From positions 46,859-110,858 of the forward strand of contig JAUCBJ010003239.1 of NCBI GenBank assembly GCA_032718475.1: a stretch of 64,000 bases of DNA, read 5' to 3'. This document shows positions 55,798-64,000 of the stretch, piece by piece; the stretch's first letter is position 1; each line of letters opens with the position of its first letter. Below the pieces are notes generated by a model that saw only the letters and a program-made list of their open reading frames with translations, was not told where the DNA came from and did not search any database. Source of the stretch: Nemertoderma westbladi (taxonomy: Eukaryota; Xenacoelomorpha; Nemertodermatida; Nemertodermatidae). Both the position numbers and the translations under genes were made by a program.

Positions 55798-57801
55798 CTA
55801 ACTCTGTTTTGAGGCAGGAGACAAACTATAATCTCCCGTCTCGATACGTGTCTCCTCTAATAACACAATATCCTGGACCGGTCGGTCCAAGGTGTGTAAA
55901 CCATTAGTTTTACACTTTTTTGGGTGTGGACACTTGCACCTAATTTTCACAGTGACTGTGCGCACTATGTTTTGAAGGTCTGGGTGTGTGCGCAAGATCA
56001 CTCCTGTCTCCCAATACTTTCTCTTGACAATGGGTTCGGTTATCAATACGTAATCTCCCTTTTGGAGACTCCGAACCGTTTTGTACCACTTTGTTCTGGT
56101 GGATATGGTGGGAAGATAGTATTCCCGCCAATATTCCCAGAATGTGTACGCCACAAACTGTGTCATTTTCCAGCTCTTACGACTATATAGGTCGGCACTA
56201 ATGGGTTCTGATGCCGGCACAAGAAACGCTGGACTCTGCATTAGCAAATGATTCGGCGTCAATGCAACACCGTCTGGCAACATAGCTATCGGCCTCGAGT
56301 TTAGTGTATGCTCGATTTCGATGAAAGCTGTGACCAGTTCGTCGTCGGTAAGTTGTTTGTTCACAGGCAACGTCTTGGCAATAGCCTGTTTTACAGAGCG
56401 AACTAAACGCTCCCAACTTCCTCCTCTCCAAGGACTTTCTGGAGTATTGAATCTCCACTCTACTCTTTGCGGCAAAAGTGCTGCAGAAATTTCCTTATTC
56501 TGTGCCGCTTTATGCGCCGCGTTCAACTCGCTATTCCCTCCGACAAAGTTTGTACTCTTATCGGAGTAGAACGCATTTACTAGTCCTCTCCTGGCCATAA
56601 ATCTCTTCAAGGCCAGGAGCAGAGATTTGGTCGACATGTCTGCCACACGCTCGATATGTATGGCTCTACTCGCCATACATGTCAGTAGCAGACCCCATCG
56701 TTTGTGGGTCAGCCGTCCACTCTTTGCCTCAATCGGACCAAAACAATCCACCCCTGTGTTCGTAAAGGGTGGGTCATATGCCTGCACTCTCGCTTCCGGG
56801 AGTTCAGCCATCTCCTGTTCCAATACTCTGGCGTTCACTCTCTTGCAAACCAGACAGGCGTCGTACATAGTGCCGACTGCCCTGCTTGGCTGCAATAGAA
56901 TGAATCGCTGTCTCGCTGCCGACAAACAGTGTAACCTTCCCGCGTGATGCAACCGCTTGTGTATATCCCATAGAATTGCTCTTTGCAATTCTATTGGGTG
57001 ACTAGGGATTATCACTGGGAACCTAAACTGTGAGTTTATGTCGACAGTCTGGATTCTCGATCTATGACAAATCAAACCCTTATGGATTAATGGACTCCAT
57101 TTTCTAAGGGGTTTATAGAGAACTAGTCGTTGAGCCGATAATAGATGGAATTCTTTTGGGAAGGCACACACTTGATAATGTTTCAAATGCTTTAATTCCG
57201 CTTGATCAATCTCATCCTCTGTCAGAGGTTGTTTCAATTTCCGAATTCGCTCACTATTGGTGCTCAATGGTTCTCTCAAATGTTTCGAATGTTTTAAACA
57301 AAGGTACAAAATGTATCGGCTTAACCACGCAGTTCTTTTACAAATTGTCAGCCAAGAGGCAGACGAATTTAGTAATTTGTCATAAACACTGCATGACTCT
57401 AATGCCAGCGACGGTTGTCCGCTAACTAATGGAAGTTTCGAATCCAAACCCGCAGGTTTGGAAACCAAAGGCTCCATTGTGTCGGTCATTTTCTGTCCGT
57501 CACTTACCAACTGTGACTGTCGTCTAGTCTGTAAGGGTGGTTTGATGTCATAACTTACCCTTCCTGACCTAGTAGTCACGTAAGTCTGTTGGTCTGACAG
57601 GTCTCCGCGCCGCTCCAATAACTCTTCAGGCCGCTCCAATGACTCTTCAGGCCGCTCCAATGACTTAAGTTTGGCTTTAGACTTCGACTTAGAGACTTTC
57701 TCCACCTTGACTTCTGCATCTTCAGGCATCGGATTGGTCACTATCTTCAGTCGCTCCGGCCAATGTTCCTGTGTCCTCGTTAGAAAATCAGGTCCATGCA
57801 A
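55798..57801 (-). pseudogene. Integrase-containing 3' part of pol, element H
   Basis: The frame continues from the RT/RNase H segment after an in-frame TAA (57820-57822); the Met at 57801 is internal (the conserved HGPDFL lies just after it). Order: a linker with three repeats of a RPEESLE-like unit (about 57650-57600) and a KPAGL insertion from the palindrome; an integrase zinc region with HKRLHHAGR...CLVCKR; catalytic D in GVDCFGP (about 56750), D in YSDKSTNF (about 56560) and E in GGSWERL (about 56420); then a DUF5641-like C-terminal domain ending at a TAG (55798). The core residues are intact, so decay here is limited to the upstream nonsense codons. Confidence 0.85.
57444..57461. repeat. 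Element H palindrome, copy 5
   Basis: CCAAACCCGCAGGTTTGG, in the pol linker; read as SKPAGLD. Confidence 0.88.
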
Positions 57802-57819
57802 CCAAAACTCCTGCGACTC

Positions 57820-59109
57820 TTAGTGACAGAATTCCGCCGGCATTGCACCTCTCGAAGTTATGTCGGCCGGGTTCAACACTCCCGGACAATGTCTCCACTG
57901 TTCCTTCGTCGAAAAATCAACGATCTGAGCGCGTCTATTGGCCACAAATGTCTTTAGTGCAATATTGTCGGCCGCAATGTATACTAACACTAAGGATGCG
58001 TCCGTACAATAGAATAAGGTCAATGTCGTATCTAACTCCTCAGTTATTTGCTTACTTACCTCGACCGAAACTACAGCCGCCTGTAACTCTGCACGAGGGA
58101 CAGTCATGTATTTGACCGGCATTGTCTTTGATCTAGAAGTCACAAAGGCCGTCTCAAACTTGTCCTGACTTACCTCTCGGCGAAGGTAGGCTACCATACC
58201 AAAGCCGGTGTCACTTGCGTCACTAAACATATGCAGCTCTAAATCAGCTGGGAATACCAGCTGATTCGGAAAGTAGGAGCGGGGTACATCTATGTTTTTC
58301 AATAGATGTAACTCGGCTTCCCACTCCCTCCACTGCTTTGCATGTATAGGAGATATTGGTTCGTCCCACTCTAAGTCGGACAACCAAATTTTCCTCATGC
58401 ACGCTCGTGCCTGTAATATTACCGGACTGATAAAGTTCATCGGGTCAAATAGTCTACTTAAAGTCGATAAGCAAATTCTCTTAGTTAAAACTTTGTCTGG
58501 GCTACTAGGCTCAAATCTAACTCTTACCTGGAACTTGTCTGAGTTCGGGTTCCAAGCGAGTCCCAGTACTCGCGCCATGGGGATTGGTTCTACCCCCAAT
58601 TCAATGTCTCCGCTCCCGCGATCTTTCACCGGGAACGACTCTAATAAGGCCTCTGAGTTCGTAGTGAACTTGGTCAGAGGAAATCCCCCTGTAGCCAAGC
58701 ACTCTTGCAGGCCGTGAGCCACTTCTATGGCTTGTTCCGCCGTGTCCTTGGACACCAATCCGTCGTCCATATAGAAGTTTCTCAATATAGACTCGATTAC
58801 TTCTACTGGATACTTACCAATCTGGGCTGTTGCCGTTTTCTTTAGAACAAACAGCGTGCCGTTCGGACTATCGCGGGCGCCAAATATCCTAACGTACATC
58901 TGGTATGTAACCACTGGGCCGGATAAGTCTTCATTCTCATACCAGAGAAAGCGAAGGCTATCCTGGTCTGCCTTACAGGCTCTTACCTGGTGGAACATCG
59001 CCTCGATGTCACAAGTAAATGCGAATCGCCGCTGTCTAAAACGCAACAGTATTCCAATCAAATAGTTATTCAGGTTGGGTCCGTCCATCAACTCTGAATT
59101 CAGGGACAT
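57820..59109 (-). pseudogene. RT and RNase H part of pol, element H
   Basis: 429 codons between two in-frame nonsense codons, TGA at 59143-59145 and TAA at 57820-57822; the Met at 59109 is internal. RT: SLNSELMDGPNL, CDIEAMFHQ (about 59010), YMDD (58763-58774), then GGFPLTKF and the RNase H domain with FSDASDTGFG (about 58230) and a CTDASLVLVY block (about 58000), ending near WRHCPGVLNPADITSRG. It is close to C-plus RT in motif order. The catalytic boxes are intact. Confidence 0.85.
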
Positions 59110-59680
59110 ACCTCTATAGACTGCTGCACAGTCGTTGACTACTCAGACCTTGTCTGGCTTGTCAGGGTGAGTCACATAGTGGTGTGGAAGGTAATAAGTC
59201 TGGTCTGTCACTAAGTCAGGGTCCTCTACCTTCCCAGCAAATCCCTTGGCGAAATAGTTGTTGATCTGGGCGCAATACTTCTCCCTAATGCCTGGATTCT
59301 TCAACAACCGAGCCCTTACTCCGTTTAATCTTTTCAAGGCTAAGTTATAGTTGTTCTCCAACTTAGGTGGTTGTCGACGCCACAACATTCCAACTTCAAA
59401 ATGTCCAGTCGGTAGCAGACGTATGGTATCTTCCATCATCTCCAGCGACCGCTTCTCATCAGTAGACATGGCTAGGTCATATCCACCGGGTTCCATTGCG
59501 TCCCTATCCAGCCATTCGACGGTTCTGGCTCCTGTCTCGAGGTCCTGGCGTATCAATTCCTTCTGTAATTCCTCCTCACTGTATTGGAAAATGTCTAGGT
59601 CTCGATATTTAGCCACTTGACCCTCCACTATGTCTGTATAAGTCAAAACGTTAGTCAAATAGGTAGCGTGGGCCGCTGAA

Positions 59681-59698
59681 CCAGACCCACGGGTCTGA
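59681..59698. repeat. Element H palindrome, copy 6
   Basis: CCAGACCCACGGGTCTGA, between protease and RT; read as QTRGSG. Confidence 0.78.
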
Positions 59699-62301
59699 TA
59701 ACAGTAGTCCTCGGGTTCACTATCTGTCCGGTCGTTGTGAAGTGGTTCCGACAACCTAACATTATCGGGAATCAACTCCTCGTCCGACTCACTAAAGTCA
59801 CTATAGTGGTCAATACAGGTTCTCCTAAACTCGTCTATGTCTGGTGGTTCTACTAACGGTGGTTGAATTATAGGCTGTAATTCATCGTATCTGTCCATTG
59901 GCTTGTCGCCACCTGTAAACTCATAAGACATGGGTACTCGTGTATACCAACCTAATATAGTCCTATGGGCATGTGGTCCATTGACATGCGGCTCAGCTGG
60001 TCTCGTTTCCCATATCTGGTGTGCGATCAGCTGTTCTGCACCAATCAACATAGAAACATTCCTATAACCTACCTGATGTCTGGGTATCCTGAGCTTGTCA
60101 AAATACTCCTGTGCTATGGGACTCATCGGCGGCACCTTACCTAACTGCCTGCCGAATCCCTTCATAGCTAGACACTTAAATCCGTCCAATGGCAAAGCTT
60201 TCCGTTCTTGTCGAGTGTGTTGGTCTCTCGGAAGTAGGGAATCTAGTTCTACCGAAATTCTGTGTCCCTTGAGGTCACCTACCCCGTGCATAGACTTCAA
60301 CTCTATTTGGATTTCCTCAGCGTCCTGGAAGCTAGAAACAGCTCTCGCCACTTCCTCGTCGATATACGATAATGTGGACGCAGTGTCCAACATCACATAT
60401 ATTCGCTTCGATCCCTTATCGCCAGTGAGTTTCACCGGAATCACGCTAAATATTTCCGACGTGGCCGATGATAAATACGTCCGTGCGCTGGTCGATGAAC
60501 TATCCGCAGTAAAACCTTGGCAGGTCACTTCTCTCGCGCTCGACTCGCCATCTTCGTCCGACGAACCTGGTTGGTAACCATCGTCCTGGATGCCAGTGTA
60601 CGTATTCCTCCTTATCGATACGGGTTCTTTGCTCCCCTTCCTGTGAGGATTTCGCTGTAAGTAACGGTCCGTTGGGGTATGGAAATCCGCATGTAGCAAC
60701 TTGTGATGTAGTCTGCCGCATTCCATGCATCCGTCCTTGCTGTTCGGGCACTGCCGCCGTACATGACCTGGCGCAAGACATGCCCAACAGGTATCCAATG
60801 TCCGCACTTGAACTCTTCTCTGTTCCGAATTTAATTCTTTGAACCGTCTGCAACTATCTAACTTATGGTCGTCAGATCTTACCTCCTTTAGTAAACAGTA
60901 TTGGCAACCTACAAATCCATCCGGCAACTCCTGTTGCTTTAACCTAGGTCTATCTAACCGCTCACCTGACCATACTCGCGAGTCTGATCTAAAGGCTGGG
61001 GTACTCGAATTATATCTGTCTACTGAGTTAAATGTCACAGTGGTCCTGTCATCGTCAAAACTTACCATAGACTTACCGGTAACAGGTTTAGACTCCCTCA
61101 TATTCTCTTCTGAGAAGTTTGATTTCATCTCTGCTACTGCGTCTGTGGCTATCATGTCATGAATATGCTGAAGTGTCAATACTTTACCTTGGCCCTCCAA
61201 CTTATTCTCTAATTTGCGCCATTTCTGTCTGTAACGCATGTTTAGACGTCTTATTACGCTTTTCAAAACTTCGGCGTGATCACCATGATGAGGTAGATTC
61301 ACCGTCTTCAAGATGTCCAATGCGTTCGAAATAGCGTTCGCTAAGTTCAACAGCTCTAACGGAGTTGTAATCCTTCCACCCTTACCCAAGTCTTCTACTA
61401 TCGACTGTGCCATCTTGGTTTTATTCCCGTAGATGTCACTAAGCATCTTCATCGCTAACTCGAATGCTCTTTCATTGCCAACGAAGTTATCAGCAATGGC
61501 TCTAGGTTCTCGATGGAGCATCTGAAGCAAATAGTTGAACTTCTCGTTGGGAGTAAAGGTGCTGTTGGTTAGCTGCTCGTCGACATAGGTTTTGAAGGTC
61601 CTCCAGTGCTTGTGGTTACCCATAAACTTCTGGGGTTGTTGCGTCGGCAGTCCTTGCCTAGCAGCAAACTTACCTATGTCCCTAAGGGTTGCGTCGTTCC
61701 GGGTTAACAAATGGTTTAGTTCCGCAGGGTTGTTAAGTCTGGTCCTTTCCCGGTGGTTCAAACTTACCTGCTGCGCGTCGGTCCTTCTTTCCTTATAGTT
61801 TCGGGACTTCTGACGTCTCATTTCTTCCTCTTCATCGCTTGACTCGGTGTCAGTCCTTAGCGCTCGCGATGGTTTGCGCGCCGAGGCCCTGACCCAAGCC
61901 TCCTCAATAAATTTCTTGGCTGAATTTTCGAAGTTGGGATTAGAGATGTTCGGGACAGGCGTCCTTACCTGAGGTCTATGTGGTATAGTCTCCTCTGATA
62001 TACGTACTCGTTGACTAGGCTGGACTTTATCTAATTCAGGCCTGCTGGGATTTGAATTACTTCTTACCTGGGCTGCTTCCTTTAACCGTAGGTTGCTAAG
62101 CATGTCCGTTATAGGTTGGATGTGCGGCGATATAGCTTGCGCTAAACTAGCACTTAACTCATCCCTCGTAATAAATTCCTGGCTAGGGTTCTGTTGTATA
62201 GTCGGCTCTATCTGAGTAATCCGCTGTCTCTCATATGATCCCTCTTCCGGTTTAACCCGGAAGTTCTCCGTCGAACTGGGTCGGCGCTCCGTCCGCGTAT
62301 T

Positions 62302-62319
62302 CCAAACCCGCGGGTTCGG
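62302..62319. repeat. Element H palindrome, copy 7
   Basis: CCAAACCCGCGGGTTCGG, in Gag; read as EPNPRVW, a third codon phase. Confidence 0.82.
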
Positions 62320-63192
62320 TTCGCCAAGTACTCGTCCCGTCGGAGTTTCTCTAAACTCTCCGTTGTCGTGTTCGGTGTGTAGTGGTGCGGTGTTCCGATG
62401 ACGTAGATCCTGGGCGATGGGTGAAGCACTAATACCAACTGGCGTGCGATATGTAGAGAACGGTTTAGCGATCCGTGTACTCGTAATAGCTGGAACGGGT
62501 ATAGGAATTCTGGTCGTCATCGACTCGCGTATAGTCGGAGTTCTCGCTTCCTGTACGGCCTTCTGCAGTGCGAACAGTTCTCGCAACTCAGTCCCTACAC
62601 TCGCCCCACATTCTTCGAGCATTCGCATCCCCTTCTCGGCGATTTCGTTCGCCTTCCTAGTCCGTTCTTCGCTCTCTAAATTTAATCTCGCACTTTCCAA
62701 CTGCGCCAGTTTACATTCTTCTTCTTCCCTCGCTCGTCTCGCTGCGCCCTCTTCTTCCACGCGCGCCCTTTCTTCATACAACGCTTGTTGCTCTTTCTCG
62801 ATCTCGAGTTCGCGTTCCTTGCGTTCGCGTTCAAGTTCGAGTTCACGTTTCTTCTGTTCGCGTTCGAGCTGGAGTTCGCGTTCCTTGCGTTCGCGTTCGA
62901 GCTGGAGTTCGCGTTCTTTCTGCTCGCGTTCAAGTTCGAGTTCGCGTTCCTTGCGTTCGCGTTCAAGTTGAAGTTCACGTTCCTTCTGCTCGCGTTCCGC
63001 TCGCTCACGCTTACCTTTCTCTTCCAATTCGCGCAACTTCGCGTCCAACTTACGTGTTCGCTCCCGTTCCCGCTCGGCTTCCTTCCGTGCTTCCGATGCA
63101 CGCAAAACTTCCGCCTGCTGTTCGTCCAGTCGGCGTCTTCTCTCCTCCGCCGAGTTGTGCGAAACAAGGGATCTAGCACATATTACCTTACC

Positions 63193-64000
63193 TCACGCGT
63201 GACTAACCTGGGAATCGCCGCTGTCTCTAGATGCGTCGTCGGGTGGAGTCAACGTCCTCTGTTGGATGTTCTCCGTCGTCGGTAGCACCTGACCCGGTAC
63301 CACCACTCCATTCTGCATCAGCCAGCTAGTAACTTCCCTCTGATACCTGCGCTCCTCCTTGTCTTGGATCTCTTCTCGCTCCACTAACTCTCTCAACTCT
63401 GCGTCACTCACTTGAGTCGCCTGCGCTTGTGATGCCCATAGCAGCCAGTTCTCCGTCCTAACTCGTCGGAATCGCTCCGATAACTCGCGGTGCTCCAACA
63501 AGGCTGCTAAAACCCTGTCGTAAATCCTCGTCGCTACGTCGCTCGACTGAGACTCTACTGCCTTCTTCGCTAGGACTGCAAGCTCCTCCGTCTGCTTGAA
63601 TAACGCTGAGTTATATCCTCTTCTAATCTCTGCTAACTCTACCCTCCCGATGTTCGCTGAATCAGCTAACATTTTCCTTACCTTGTCCGCCGTCCGGGTT
63701 ATATGTCCGGCGTGCGCGCGAAGTTTCTTCTTTATCGCGATATCAAGTTCTCTCTCGCTTACCTGACTTACACTCGGTGGACTTGAAGGATTATTTCGGG
63801 AACTACGGGTACTTCTTACAGCCGTCGGGACCACGGCACTTACCATACCCACAGGTCTGGAAACCGGGCTCCGGGCTCTCGCTTCTGCTACACTACCCTC
63901 CCTATCACTCACCTCTGTCCGGGCTGCTGTACAGTCCTTCCTTTCAGTAGCGGTAGGGGATCCTAATACTATTACTTGAGGTTGTTGTTCTTCCTCACTA
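63193..64000 (-). pseudogene. N-terminal Gag of element H, runs off the right edge
   Basis: On the minus strand the frame is open from the window edge (64000) to a TGA at 63193-63195. The first visible in-frame start-like codon (GTG at 63912) is not needed, since open coding sequence continues upstream of it; the true start lies beyond the window. It has a Ser/Arg/Pro-rich N-terminus, then a helical region (about 63770-63330) with KKKLRAHAGHITRTADKVRKM, comparable in place to the N-terminal helices of D Gag. After the TGA the same frame leads directly into the coiled coil of 59143-63192. Confidence 0.75.
63843..63860. repeat. Element H palindrome, copy 8
   Basis: CCATACCCACAGGTCTGG, in N-terminal Gag; read as SRPVGM. 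The most diverged copy. Confidence 0.7.

Larger units (their letters stand above)
59143..63192 (-). pseudogene. Gag (coiled coil, capsid, knuckles), protease and RT start, element H
   Basis: Open from just after a TGA (63193-63195) to a TGA at 59143-59145, where Arg is expected (KPDKV-stop-VVND). Order: about 110 codons of tandem charged repeats of the ERERKERELQLE type, a long coiled coil (about 63080-62640); a linker; a capsid region with FAARQGLPTQQPQKFMGN (about 61670-61120); zinc motifs CX2CX9HX4C (about 60900), CX2CX4HX4C (about 60780) and CX2CX3HX4H (about 60725); a protease with MLDTASTLSYID (about 60385; D-T-A); a linker; RT N-terminus with YYLPHHYV (about 59190). The only in-frame starts are non-ATG, so translation would have to arrive from the upstream segment. 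Confidence 0.83.
41622..64000 (-). mobile_element. Giant BEL/Pao element 'H', 5' end outside the window
   Basis: Minus-strand order: gag (from beyond 64000), protease, RT, RNase H, integrase (to 55798), spacer, ORF3 (55034-51321), then a probable 3' LTR reaching 41622 with element G inserted in it. Without G it covers over 15 kb. The end at 41622 is placed where C3 gag homology stops and the minus strand reads ...TTTATCA. Nonsense codons at 63193, 59143, 57820 and 53598 indicate a defective copy. An 18-bp palindrome is scattered through it. Confidence 0.75.

Noticed and set aside
62417-63285. Plus-strand Ser-rich and Phe/Leu-rich ORFs opposite the H coiled coil
   Set aside because: They are antisense to the charged repeat and have no independent support.
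58521-63767. CAGGTAA on the sense strand seems over-represented in H (for example near 58521, 58981, 61761, 61961, 62061, 63758), as if there were many splice donors
   Set aside because: Most copies are read in one frame as Gln-Val-Arg/Ser, so codon and peptide usage explains them as well. Without transcripts, splicing cannot be claimed.
1-64000. CRISPR arrays, bacterial operons, tRNA or rRNA genes
   Set aside because: None seen. The repeats are LTRs or degenerate tandem units, and the coding content is metazoan retrotransposon throughout.

Overview
The window is repeat DNA from an animal genome: essentially all of it is LTR retrotransposons nested in one another, with no recognisable host gene, rRNA or tRNA. 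BEL/Pao elements are known only from metazoans, which is the main clue to the host; an arthropod or another invertebrate is plausible, but the sequence does not settle it. Noncoding DNA is AT-rich, apart from one GC-rich Gypsy insertion.

Layout, left to right. (1) 1-21178 is a minus-strand copy of a very large BEL/Pao element ('C-minus'). Its 5' LTR is at 20044-21178, its leader holds a complete Gypsy element ('B', 14778-19406), its gag-pol frame (8537-13216) has lost RT and most of integrase, and its post-pol spacer holds a complete BEL element ('A', 377-7487). Its 3' part lies left of the window. (2) C-minus sits inside a plus-strand relative ('C-plus', 21179-33548): broken pol, a 1.5 kb spacer, a large third ORF (27318-31229 plus an in-frame tail to 31571) and a 3' LTR (31650-33548) carrying a 719-bp TTAA-flanked MITE-like element. 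(3) 33549-37901 is the decayed 5' part of a related minus-strand element ('D'). (4) 37902-41621 is the 5' LTR, leader and gag start of a third C-type copy ('C3'). (5) From 41622 past the right edge runs a second giant minus-strand BEL element ('H'): gag, protease, RT, RNase H, integrase, spacer, ORF3 and a probable 3' LTR. The probable 3' LTR is split by an intact BEL element ('G', 43613-50610).

Most noteworthy. C and H are unusually large BEL/Pao elements (about 18 kb for C, pieced together from partial copies; more than 15 kb for H without G). Both carry, downstream of integrase where an env gene would sit, a long ORF3. The two ORF3 proteins are clearly homologous, end in tandem zinc-knuckle motifs and show no membrane segment, so ORF3 looks like a second Gag-like or nucleic-acid-binding protein rather than an envelope. 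Element H also carries eight copies of an 18-bp palindrome, about one per 1.1-2.6 kb, in all three reading frames of its coding regions and in noncoding parts; element D carries a different palindrome in the same style.

Completeness. G is intact, with one 1926-codon gag-pol ORF, LTRs that look identical and a perfect target-site duplication. B has intact gag and pol frames and nearly identical LTRs. A is young but carries one in-frame UGA. C-plus, D and H carry several nonsense codons, mostly UGA. The insertion order inferred from nesting is D first, then C-plus and C3; C-minus into C-plus; H into C3; then A, B and G last.
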